Part shown: positions 27,324 through 35,135 of the stretch, one piece after another
How the letters are laid out: each line of letters starts with the position of its first letter
How positions within the stretch are numbered: the stretch's first letter is position 1
Assembly (NCBI RefSeq): GCF_000332155.1
Contig: NZ_KB235903.1
Location: 125,166-189,165, forward strand
Direction: 5' to 3'
Origin: Kamptonema formosum PCC 6407
Lineage (GTDB): Bacteria > Cyanobacteriota > Cyanobacteriia > Cyanobacteriales > Microcoleaceae
Length of the DNA: 64,000 nucleotides
Translations under genes and position numbers: made by a program
Notes under the pieces: model-generated
The model's database searches: none
The model's input: only the letters and a program-made list of their open reading frames with translations
Told to the model about the DNA's origin: nothing

Positions 27324-28481
27324 ATGGATAACAAGTTAATGCTGATGATTCCTGGCCCCACGCCAGTACCAGAAGCAGCATTACTGGCAATGGCCAAGCA
27401 CCCGATGGGCCACCGTAGCAGCGAATTTGATGCGATCTTTGCAGAGTGTACTGAGAACCTGAAATGGCTACACCAAACTAAAAGCGACGTACTAAGTTTA
27501 ACTGTTTCCGGCACTGGCGCGATGGAAGCAGGGATAATTAATTTCTTAAGTGCAGGCGATCGCGTCCTTGTCGGTAATAATGGTAAATTCGGGGAACGTT
27601 GGGGTGAAGTCGCCCAAGCTTACGGCCTAAATGCTGAAATCATCACCGCAGAATGGGGTCAACCCCTCGATCCAGAAAAATTTCGCGAGAAATTAGAAGC
27701 AGATACCAACAAAGAAATTAAAGCCGTTATTATCACCCACTCCGAAACTTCTACAGGCGTTCTCAACGACTTGGAAACCATCAACCGCCACGTAAAAGCT
27801 CACGGTGAAGCTTTAATTATGGTCGATGCCGTCACCAGTTTAGGGGCCGCTAACGTACCGATGGATGAGTGGGGAATTGACGTAATTGCTTCTGGTTCTC
27901 AGAAAGCTTATATGATTCCCCCCGGTTTGGGTTTTGTCGCCGTTAGTCCCAAAGCTTGGGAAGCTTATAAAACTGCTAAATTGCCGCGTTTTTATCTGGA
28001 TTTAGGCAAATACCGCAAAGATGCTGCTAAAAATACGACTCCTTTCACCCCGCCAGTGAATATGTTTTTTGGTCTGCAAGTAACTCTGCGGATGATGAAG
28101 GCGGAGGGATTAGAAAATGTGTTTGCACGTCACCAGCGATTGATGAAAACTACCCATGCAGCGGTGAAAGCTTTAGGCCTGGGTTTATTGGCTGCTGACG
28201 GGGCCGCAAGTCCAGCGATTACAGCAGTGGCACCACCCGCAGAGGTAGATGCTCAAAAAGTGCGATCGCTGATGAAAAAGCGGTTTGATATTCTCCTCGC
28301 TGACGGTCAAGACCATTTGAAGGGTAAAATTTTCCGTATTGGTCATTTAGGATTTGTGTGCGATCGCGATATTCTTGCCGCTATTTCTGCCTTAGAAACA
28401 GTTCTCCGAGAATTAGGTTATGAAGGCTTTAGTTCTGGTGCCGGTATTGCCGCTGCTGCCAAAGTTTTGTCTGAATCTTAA
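27324..28481 (+). CDS. Class V aminotransferase (serine/alanine-glyoxylate aminotransferase family)
   Basis: 385 aa PLP enzyme. LMIPGPTPVPEAALLAM and HPMGHRSSEF are typical of the alanine-glyoxylate group; HSETSTGVLND, VDAVTSLGA (Asp for the PLP ring nitrogen) and SGSQKAYMIPPG with the PLP lysine follow. In cyanobacteria this protein is often labelled soluble hydrogenase 42 kDa subunit, a historical name; an aminotransferase role in photorespiratory glyoxylate metabolism is likelier. Confidence 0.9.
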   Translation: MDNKLMLMIPGPTPVPEAALLAMAKHPMGHRSSEFDAIFAECTENLKWLHQTKSDVLSLTVSGTGAMEAGIINFLSAGDRVLVGNNGKFGERWGEVAQAYGLNAEIITAEWGQPLDPEKFREKLEADTNKEIKAVIITHSETSTGVLNDLETINRHVKAHGEALIMVDAVTSLGAANVPMDEWGIDVIASGSQKAYMIPPGLGFVAVSPKAWEAYKTAKLPRFYLDLGKYRKDAAKNTTPFTPPVNMFFGLQVTLRMMKAEGLENVFARHQRLMKTTHAAVKALGLGLLAADGAASPAITAVAPPAEVDAQKVRSLMKKRFDILLADGQDHLKGKIFRIGHLGFVCDRDILAAISALETVLRELGYEGFSSGAGIAAAAKVLSES

Positions 28482-28488
28482 TTAAACA

Positions 28489-28559
28489 GGACTTACGCAC
28501 GATTACGTAACGCCGCCATCTTGGGGGTGATTTTACCGCGCCTGTTGGCGGCGTTACCG
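28489..28559. repeat. Palindromic repeat, gtaacgccgcc family, containing a stop codon
   Basis: gtaacgccgccatcttgggg pairs with cctgttggcggcgttac. The converging minus-strand gene takes its TAA stop from the right arm. A short lead-in (gacttacgcac) is shared with the half copy near 25.25 kb. Confidence 0.88.
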
Positions 28560-29231
28560 ATCTAAATTTTGCTGATTAATTCCCTGCACTTGACGTTGCA
28601 CAGCGCTCTCAACTTGATTAGGTATATTACCCAGTTCTTGAGATAAATTTGCTAAGGCATTCTCTACTTTTGCTTGAAGTTCTATTAACTGCCGTTGTTG
28701 CAAATTTCCCCACTGTGGCAATTGATTAATAAACTGTTGCAAGTCGAGAATTACTGTAGTTAAACTGTCAATTTGCTCTAATTCTGGTCGCTGCTTGAAT
28801 TGTTTGCTGATGATGTCTAACTCAGCTTGCACGAGTTTAATAGTTTGCTCTAAAATATTTTCTCGTTGGCGCAAATGCTTAATTGCTGAAACTATAGATT
28901 GTAAATTTTCTACTGGCTCAACATTTCGCTCGTTATCTTCTATTTGGGGGTTGACGGTAGCTAATAAAGTTGGTGTTTTTAACTGTTCCATCAGTTGCTC
29001 TACTAAAGCTCTATGTTGGTTGAGGCGATCGGTTGTGGAGGCTGCTGTTGTCTTTGTTTGTCGCTGTAATCTGTTGCGATTAATGAGGTTCAGTAAAAGT
29101 GATAAAACTATGGGTACGATAGCATAAATACTCTGAGCGAGAACCGCAGCCGCAATTAATCCAAAGATTGAGGCCGCTATGGATATATATTCAGCTATTT
29201 CTAGGAAATTGGTAGATGAATTATGGCGCAT
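28554..29231 (-). CDS. Membrane-anchored coiled-coil protein
   Basis: 225 aa. Two hydrophobic segments at residues 11-31 and 33-48 are followed by about 170 residues of heptad-rich helix (HLRQRENILEQTIKLVQAEL, LQAKVENALANLSQELGNIP). No catalytic motif is visible. Similar proteins occur widely in filamentous cyanobacteria with unknown function; a structural or scaffolding role is a guess. The stop codon lies in a palindromic repeat. Confidence 0.72.
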   Translation of the reverse strand: MRHNSSTNFLEIAEYISIAASIFGLIAAAVLAQSIYAIVPIVLSLLLNLINRNRLQRQTKTTAASTTDRLNQHRALVEQLMEQLKTPTLLATVNPQIEDNERNVEPVENLQSIVSAIKHLRQRENILEQTIKLVQAELDIISKQFKQRPELEQIDSLTTVILDLQQFINQLPQWGNLQQRQLIELQAKVENALANLSQELGNIPNQVESAVQRQVQGINQQNLDR

Positions 29232-29388
29232 TGGTAATGGGTAATTGCTAATGGGTAATTGCTAATGGGTAATTGCTAATGGCTAATTAGGAAAAATTTT
29301 CCCCCATCTCCCCCGCTCCCCTGCTCCCCTGCTCCCCTGCTCCCCCTCTTTCCCTAGTCCCTAGCCCCTAGCCCCTAGCCCCTTCTAC
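29232..29388. repeat. Three kinds of short tandem repeat between two genes
   Basis: gggtaattgctaat units, then about four gctcccct units, then cccctag units. Nothing coding is seen. Confidence 0.88.
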
Positions 29389-30786
29389 TTATATTTGTAA
29401 GATGAGTCTGGCTGTGCCAAAATAAATCAGAACCCCAAGGACATCTACGGCGGTGGTGATAAAGGGGGCGGACATTAAGGCGGGGTCTAATCCCAAGGAA
29501 CGAAAGAGGAAGGGGAGGGCCGAACCGGCGACGGAGGCTAACATTGCGATCGCTAATAAACTTGTACCCACCGCTACTGCTACTGGTAAATTCCCCTGGA
29601 GAACATAGGCCCAGACCGTTGCTACTAGGCCCAATATCGAGCCTAGTAACGCCCCTGCCATACCTTCCCGCAAAATTACTTGCAGGGGGCCCATTGCCCG
29701 AATTTCGTCGGTGTTTAAGCCGCGAATCACAACGGTTGAGGACTGGGCTCCGACGTTACCCCCTGTACCTGTGAGTAGGGGAATAAATGCAGCGAGCACT
29801 ACTACTTGCTGCAAAATGTCTTCTTGCGATCGGATAATCGTGCCTGTGACAGTATTTGTTAGGAGTAAAACAAATAACCAAACAACTCGCTTGCGGGCAA
29901 CGGTGAATAAATCTGTCTGAAAATAATTGTCGCCGCCGGATTGGAGACCGCCTAAAGCATAAATATCTTCGGTGGTTTCCTCCTCCAAGATATCAATTAC
30001 GTCGTCAACGGTGATGATGCCGACGAGACGCTGTTCGCTGTCTACTACTGGGACTGCAAGAAAGTCGTAACGCTGGATGAGTCTGGCGACTTCTTCTTGA
30101 TCCGTGTCGGTTTGGACTGACACTAAATCGCGGGTCATAATTTCGCCAATAGTTTTATCAAGGGGTGATGTGACTAAATCCCCCAAAGTTAAAATTCCCG
30201 TCAGACGACGGGCAGCGTCAGTGACGTAGAGATAATAGATGGTTTCAGTAGTGGGGGCTAATGTGCGTATGCGTTCTAGGGTTTCGGTAATGGTGAGGCT
30301 TTCTTTAAGGGAGATGTATTTTGGGGTCATGATCCGCCCTGCGGTGTTGGCTTCGTAACCTAAAAGCAGGGCGGTTGCTTGGCGTTCCGCTGGGCTCAGT
30401 TGGGCCAAGAGGCGACGAACGACTGTTGCGGGCAGTTCATCAAATAGCCGCGCTCGGTCATCGGGGGACATTTTATCTACGATGTCGAGGACTTCTTGGC
30501 GTTTGAATTCTTCGCAGAGTGCCTGCTGTACGCTGGAGTCGAGGTGTTCGTAGACTTCGATCGCTTCGTCTTTGGAGAGTAAGCGGAAGGCTATTACTTG
30601 CATGGTTTCTGGTAAGCCTTCGATCGCTTCGGCTATGTCAGGAGGCTGGACGGGCACTAGAATGGCTTTAGCTCCTTTGAGGTCGCTTTGTTCTAGTAAT
30701 GCCTGTAGCTGCGATCGCACTAATTCCCGCAGTTCGTTGCGAGAATAGGTCGGTATGGTAGAGGATGAGGAATTTTTCTCTGTCAC
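29389..30786 (-). CDS. mgtE: Magnesium transporter MgtE
   Basis: 465 aa. An N-terminal superhelical Mg sensor domain (about 15-130, FDELPATVVRRLLAQLSPAER) is followed by two CBS domains (about 135-260, IMTPKYISLKESL and IMTRDLVSVQTD) and five membrane helices (290-465) with GTGGNVGAQSSTVV, the pore signature. It imports Mg2+ through a channel that closes when cytoplasmic Mg is high. It stands alone, and no Mg riboswitch is evident upstream. Confidence 0.95.
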   Translation of the reverse strand: MTEKNSSSSTIPTYSRNELRELVRSQLQALLEQSDLKGAKAILVPVQPPDIAEAIEGLPETMQVIAFRLLSKDEAIEVYEHLDSSVQQALCEEFKRQEVLDIVDKMSPDDRARLFDELPATVVRRLLAQLSPAERQATALLLGYEANTAGRIMTPKYISLKESLTITETLERIRTLAPTTETIYYLYVTDAARRLTGILTLGDLVTSPLDKTIGEIMTRDLVSVQTDTDQEEVARLIQRYDFLAVPVVDSEQRLVGIITVDDVIDILEEETTEDIYALGGLQSGGDNYFQTDLFTVARKRVVWLFVLLLTNTVTGTIIRSQEDILQQVVVLAAFIPLLTGTGGNVGAQSSTVVIRGLNTDEIRAMGPLQVILREGMAGALLGSILGLVATVWAYVLQGNLPVAVAVGTSLLAIAMLASVAGSALPFLFRSLGLDPALMSAPFITTAVDVLGVLIYFGTARLILQI

Positions 30787-31036
30787 TGCCGACCCTCCTG
30801 AACCTGTTTGAAATGTTCCTCCATCCAGTCTAAAGGGTAATGGATGGGAGATTTTAGATTTTTTTTAGGATTTGCTATTTTTGATAGGTGCTAGCAGCGC
30901 GTTCGATCTTGTAAGTGAGAGGGCGATCGCGCTATAGATGAGACTCTTACCCTATCGCTTCTCCTGAAAGCAGCAGCATTCTTGGTAACGGTTAATGGTT
31001 AAATGTTAACACTTAACCGTTAACAGTTAACTGCGA
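30787..31036. other. Gap upstream of mgtE
   Basis: Holds the mgtE leader and, at about 30990-31030, ttaac-rich heptamers arranged as a dyad (ggttaatggttaa.../...ttaaccgttaac). No gene seen. Confidence 0.5.
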
Positions 31037-31894
31037 TCAGATACACTTATCTTGATCTGCAACACTGATCGTTATCAGAGGAGAATTGGCTCCAAACGAG
31101 CGTTCTAGAAGAGTTTGAGATGAGTTATTGCGAATGAAATTGTTAACAATTTCTTTCCATTCAGAATCATTAGCTGGAACGATCATCCCGTAAGCAATAC
31201 AAGTCAAAGGCTTTTCGGGAATTAGAGCATATTGGTTGGGATTTAAACCCTGTCTTAATGCTTCTCCTACCAACAGTATACCATCGCTAGCCAAGGCATC
31301 TATCTTACCTTCTACGGCATCTTTTACTGCTGTTTGTCTTCCTGATTGTCCTTGATAAACTTTCTGGTTAGCTAATTGATAGCGTCCAGCTATAAATTGC
31401 TGGGTGAGGGAATCTCCCAACACGCCAATGGTAAGATCTTGGAGGAAGCCAGAAGGGTTGACTCTGAGCCTGTTTTCGGGTTTTACCATTAAATAGGTGC
31501 CACTGTACAAAAATGGTAGAGAAAAAGCAATCCCCGTCGGCGAATTTTTGTTAATAGTATTGGGGCCACATTCAAGGTGAGCGCGTTTGCTGGTAATGCT
31601 GCGATAGCGACCTTGAGGCGAAGATTCATCGAGAACTGTTTCCAGTTTTTCTAATCGAACGGAGCGATTTAATTGCTTTTCAAGACTGGCTCTAAATATT
31701 TCCATGCCTTCCACACAAAGGCCTTTCCAATTGTCGCCTTCTGTATAGCCAAAAGGAGCGGCATCTTTCCTAATTCCTACTTTGAGAACGCCGTTTTGCC
31801 GAATGTCTTGCAATGCTGACTGTGCTAGACTAATTGTCGGGAAAAATAGGGGAAAGATAAGACTGATTGCTGTAATTGTTAGTTTTTTGCTCAT
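31037..31894 (-). CDS. Extracellular solute-binding protein, family 3 (polar amino acid type)
   Basis: 285 aa from an ATG giving the Sec signal MSKKLTITAISLIFPLFFPT, with likely cleavage after ISLAQS. The SBP_bac_3 fold follows: QDIRQNGVLKVGIRKDAAPFGY, then the hinge motif and LASDGILLVGEAL. Normally it would deliver an amino acid to an ABC permease, but no permease or ATPase gene adjoins it, so it may be an orphan receptor. A consensus promoter lies about 120 bases upstream of the start. Confidence 0.88.
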   Translation of the reverse strand: MSKKLTITAISLIFPLFFPTISLAQSALQDIRQNGVLKVGIRKDAAPFGYTEGDNWKGLCVEGMEIFRASLEKQLNRSVRLEKLETVLDESSPQGRYRSITSKRAHLECGPNTINKNSPTGIAFSLPFLYSGTYLMVKPENRLRVNPSGFLQDLTIGVLGDSLTQQFIAGRYQLANQKVYQGQSGRQTAVKDAVEGKIDALASDGILLVGEALRQGLNPNQYALIPEKPLTCIAYGMIVPANDSEWKEIVNNFIRNNSSQTLLERSFGANSPLITISVADQDKCI

Positions 31895-32011
31895 TTTTTC
31901 TGTCCAAATAACTATTTTATTGTAGAGCAATTGTCGCTATTTATTATTAGTGACTCTTGCTGTAATTGCCCCTGTATTTGCGAACTTTGGTTAAAGTGTC
32001 TCCGTCTTTTT

Positions 32012-32040
32012 AGTATAATGGAAAGAATATAAATTGTCAA
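32012..32040 (-). promoter_or_regulatory. Sigma-70-type promoter of the solute-binding protein gene
   Basis: On the minus strand TTGACA (32035-32040) and TATACT (32012-32017) are separated by exactly 17 bases. Transcription would start near 32005, leaving a leader of about 110 bases. Confidence 0.65.
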
Positions 32041-32074
32041 GAAGGAGGAGTAGCGAGATTGATAATTGATATTG

Positions 32075-32278
32075 CTACTCATCAAGTTCACTAAGTTCCT
32101 CATCTTCATCAAGCTCAATAGCTTCAGCGAATTCTAAGTTTGTTGGTAAAGGTGCTGAGGTACTTAGTAGAACAGGAGAATTTGATGTATCCATATCTTT
32201 TTCTTGATCGTAGGAGGCTAAGAAAGTTACTGTTTCCTCCAAATTGGAAAAATTATAAGTGACAGTTAGCTTGGACAA
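32075..32278 (-). CDS. Small acidic protein of unknown function
   Basis: 67 aa from a TTG overlapping the end of the methyltransferase fragment. It starts SKLTVTYNFSNLEETVTFL and ends in a very acidic tail (ELDEDEELSELDE). It resembles no family I can name. It may be the out-of-frame relic of what replaced the end of the methyltransferase, or a small independent gene. Confidence 0.35.
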   Translation of the reverse strand: MSKLTVTYNFSNLEETVTFLASYDQEKDMDTSNSPVLLSTSAPLPTNLEFAEAIELDEDEELSELDE

Positions 32279-32975
32279 TTGTTAAATCTTTATACATTCC
32301 CCAGAGTGTTTCGCCAAATACTCTTAAAGCTGGTTGTTCATTCTTTTGGTGATATTTGCTAGGTGCAATATATGGCCAACCAGTACCAGCTTTTGATGCT
32401 GTTCGTAATGAATCAGTTAGAGCTATTTTCAAGAAATCTTTTTCTTCTTTCGTACAAACAAATGACTCTATAGAATCACGAATAAATTTGAGAACCCACA
32501 AGTTTTCATCAGAGTAACACTTACCCAAAAGTTCAGGAAAGTTTTTCAAAACATCCGAACCTGGGAAAGGTGGTGGGGACTGGAGGTAAGCAAGTAAATT
32601 GGTGATACTCTGGCGGAGTTTTTTCATGTCATATTCCCAGAAACACTTGGCTTGAGCTACCCAATATACAAAAGGATGCGCTTCAATTCCAATAGAGTTA
32701 ATACCGTTTTGCTTAGCAGTCACCGCTGTAGTTCCACATCCAGCAAAAGGATCGATTACTAAGGATTTAGAGTTGAGGTTAAAGTCAGAAATAAGCTCCT
32801 CTACCAATTTATAACTAAAGCCAGCCGGATACTTAAACCAGCGGTGAATAGGAGCGCTCATACTATCTTGAAATGTTCCAAAACGTTCACTATTAGAAAA
32901 TGTTGATTCAGAAGATACAGATTGATTAAATTCAAGTAGCAGCTCTAACTGTTTAAATTCTTCTGTGATTTCCAT
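32253..32975 (-). pseudogene. Truncated DNA methyltransferase (N4/N6 type)
   Basis: 240 aa from an ATG with an aaggatg site; a GTG at 33032 is also in frame. IHRWFKYPAGFS and the SAM motif DPFAGCGTTAVTAKQNG (motif I) are clear, followed by SIGIEAHPFVYWVAQAK. The catalytic (D/N/S)PP(Y/W) motif, expected further on in this order of motifs, is missing: the frame ends soon after ALRVFGETLWGMYKDL. It is therefore probably inactive. No restriction endonuclease is adjacent. Confidence 0.7.
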
Positions 32976-33210
32976 GTGAATATCATCCTTATCATTAGTT
33001 TGGAAAGGAGAACTGTTGGATTTTGCCAGCACTCAACTCCTAAGATTATACACCTAAAAATCTTAATTAAACCAGCAATTGATATTTTTCTTGTGCCAAA
33101 CGGTAAAGAGGTCGCCATACCAAACGATTAGTTAATACCACCAATAACGACATCACAGTTGATTTCCTAAAAATACTTATAAAAATACTAATGGGGTTCA
33201 CCAAAGATGC

Positions 33211-33216
33211 TATAAT
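33211..33216 (+). promoter_or_regulatory. -10 element of the fluoride operon
   Basis: Perfect TATAAT about 10-14 bases before the riboswitch aptamer. No good -35 is seen at the usual distance. Confidence 0.5.
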
Positions 33217-33225
33217 AATCCCAAC

Positions 33226-33310
33226 GGCAATGGAGCTCGCCAAAACCGCCTGCTAGTGATTCTTTCCTAACGTTAACTAAAACACTAAAAGGCTGATGGC
33301 TCCTACTTTT
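33226..33310 (+). promoter_or_regulatory. Fluoride riboswitch (crcB motif)
   Basis: The aptamer begins ggcaatggagctcgcc followed by aaaccgcc and ends aggctgatggctcctact. This follows the crcB-motif consensus known from the Thermotoga petrophila fluoride riboswitch (GGCGATG...CGCC, AAAC.GCC, GGCTGATGGC.TC.TAC). Pairings visible are ggc/gcc, the pseudoknot ggagc/gctcc, and P3 gcct/aggc extended by tagtg/cact. It precedes an antiporter and a CLC-F gene, exactly the gene types controlled by this riboswitch. Fluoride binding should turn the operon on. Confidence 0.92.
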
Positions 33311-33312
33311 CT

Positions 33313-33374
33313 GGCTTGCTGCTGGAGAGTAGGGGCGTGAAAACTTTTCACTAACCTCTCATACCTAGCAAGCC
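33313..33374 (+). promoter_or_regulatory. Nested hairpin after the riboswitch, probable expression platform
   Basis: ggcttgct...agcaagcc forms the outer stem, with gagag...ctctc and gtgaaaacttttcac inside. It stands between the aptamer and the antiporter start and is the best candidate for the gene-control structure. There is no strong T run, so the mechanism (termination or other) is open. Confidence 0.5.
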
Positions 33375-33409
33375 TTTGTCCATACCCAGAATCTGGAGAA
33401 AGGAATCTC

Positions 33410-35032
33410 ATGTTAGCTAGTGCGCTATGGATTTTATTGATGGGCTTTTTTGCGGGTCAAATTGCCCGTTGCTTAGGTGCTCCGCCTCTGATTGGAATGA
33501 TTTTGGTAGGGATAGTTTTAGGGCCACAAGTTAGCGATGTCCTGAGTCCTGAAGTGCTGAAATCGGCGGATAATCTACGAATTGTGGCAGTGACGATCAT
33601 CCTGATGAAAGCGGGATTAGGATTAGATCGAGAAAAGCTGGCACAGCAGGGAACTGTGGCGCTGCGGTTAGGAGTTTTACCAGCAGCAATTGAGGCAATT
33701 GCGATCGCATTCGCTGCGATACTAATTTTTAAATTCGACTTTCCCACAGGCTTACTTTTAGGTTGTGTAATTGGTGCAGAATCACCCGCTGTAATTGTCC
33801 CTGGAATGCTACGACTAAAAAGTTTAGGCTGGGGTGTCACCAAAGGAATTCCCGATGCCATTCTTACGGGTAGCGCCCTATCTGATGTTTTATTACTGTT
33901 AGTCTTTAGCTTACTTTTAAGTTTCTTCGATCGGGGAAAAGTTGAAAATATTATCTTCCCTGGAGGATTTAGCCTAAGCGCAGTTCAATTGCTCCCCTTT
34001 CAGGTAGCAATAGAAGTAGGATTTGGGGTCTTAATTGGTTACATTGCTGCTCGTTTAACTGTATCTCTACTAACTCAACAAAACTGGACGCAAAACGCCG
34101 TACAAGATGTATTAATTGCCGCCAGTATTGCGCTTCTATTAGTAATTTTTGAGCAAGCTTTCCCCTACTCTGGCTATTTGGCAGCAATGGCAATGGGCTT
34201 TTTTTTGATTGAACTCGACCCACCTTTAGCTAGACGACTACGCGGTGGATTTGACAGCTTATGGATTGTCGCTGAGATTGTTTTATTTGTCTTATTGGGA
34301 GCCAGTATTCAACTTCAGGTATTAGGGAAGACTTTTTTGCCGGGGCTTTTTGTATTGGCAATTGGCTTGTTCATTGGTCGCACTATAGGTTGGTATTTCT
34401 CGACCTTGGGTAGTAATTGGAATTGGCGAGAAAGACTATTTTTGCTACCCGGAAATATGGCAAAAGCCACCGTTCAAGCTGCCATTGGTGGTATTCCTCT
34501 ATCTATGGGAATTGAAGGAGGAGAAATTATCTTAGCCGTTGCTGTTCTCTCAATTTTGATAACAGCACCGATAGGCGCTTGGGGAATTCCCATGTTTGCC
34601 CCAAAATTGTTAGAACGGGGAGAAATCGATCCGACAAAAGTAACAGTAGTAACTTGTAATATAATATTAGCAGCAGTCGATACTTCTCCCTTTTCTACAG
34701 AGGTTTTACTCAAAGCAGCAAGCCTAGCACGTCGTGTTGATGGTGAAGTAATTGTATTACACATCATTAATATTGTAGAAAAAGAGGCTGTAGAACAACT
34801 GCGCGATCGCACTCAAAAATTACTGGCAGATATTCGCCATCAATTCATTACCATTACTGGCTCAGTTCCAGAGGAAATTATGCGCGTCGCAGAACAGTAT
34901 CAAGTGACAGATATTGTGATGGGAAAACGGGGATATCAACCTTGGGAAAAGGTATTAGTTGGTTCCGTATCGCAAGCAGTGATAGAAAATAGTTCTATTC
35001 CCGTAATTTTGGTAGAAGAGCGCCAAATTTAA
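33410..35032 (+). CDS. CPA-type cation/proton antiporter with C-terminal USP domain, fluoride operon
   Basis: 540 aa. About 12 membrane helices (residues 1-400) form the Na+/H+ exchanger fold, with GQIARCLGAPPLIGMILVG at the N-terminus and CVIGAESPAVIVPGM in the core. The C-terminus (about 408-540) is a universal stress protein domain (IILAAVDTSPFSTEVLLKAA ... VMGKRGYQPWEKVLVGSVS). The usual extrusion role is Na+ or H+ exchange; its place behind a fluoride riboswitch and before CLC-F suggests it handles ion or pH stress during fluoride exposure. The start follows gagaaagg. Confidence 0.9.
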   Translation: MLASALWILLMGFFAGQIARCLGAPPLIGMILVGIVLGPQVSDVLSPEVLKSADNLRIVAVTIILMKAGLGLDREKLAQQGTVALRLGVLPAAIEAIAIAFAAILIFKFDFPTGLLLGCVIGAESPAVIVPGMLRLKSLGWGVTKGIPDAILTGSALSDVLLLLVFSLLLSFFDRGKVENIIFPGGFSLSAVQLLPFQVAIEVGFGVLIGYIAARLTVSLLTQQNWTQNAVQDVLIAASIALLLVIFEQAFPYSGYLAAMAMGFFLIELDPPLARRLRGGFDSLWIVAEIVLFVLLGASIQLQVLGKTFLPGLFVLAIGLFIGRTIGWYFSTLGSNWNWRERLFLLPGNMAKATVQAAIGGIPLSMGIEGGEIILAVAVLSILITAPIGAWGIPMFAPKLLERGEIDPTKVTVVTCNIILAAVDTSPFSTEVLLKAASLARRVDGEVIVLHIINIVEKEAVEQLRDRTQKLLADIRHQFITITGSVPEEIMRVAEQYQVTDIVMGKRGYQPWEKVLVGSVSQAVIENSSIPVILVEERQI

Positions 35033-35060
35033 CCTGCCAAAACATTTAGGAAATATATCC

Positions 35061-35110
35061 GTAGTACCGCCCTCGGAAGGGTATTTAAACCGCCCAGAGC
35101 GCGGCGTTAC
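35061..35110. repeat. Palindromic repeat between the antiporter and CLC-F genes
   Basis: gtagtaccgccctcgg...ccgcccagagcgcggcgttac, a diverged member of the gtaacgccgcc family. It sits inside the fluoride operon and could modulate readthrough or mRNA stability. Confidence 0.8.
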
Positions 35111-35135
35111 CAAAGTCACAAATAGGAGTTTGATT

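Noticed and set aside
27324-28481. Hydrogenase subunit
   Set aside because: The historical soluble-hydrogenase name does not fit: the sequence is a PLP-dependent class V aminotransferase with the lysine motif.
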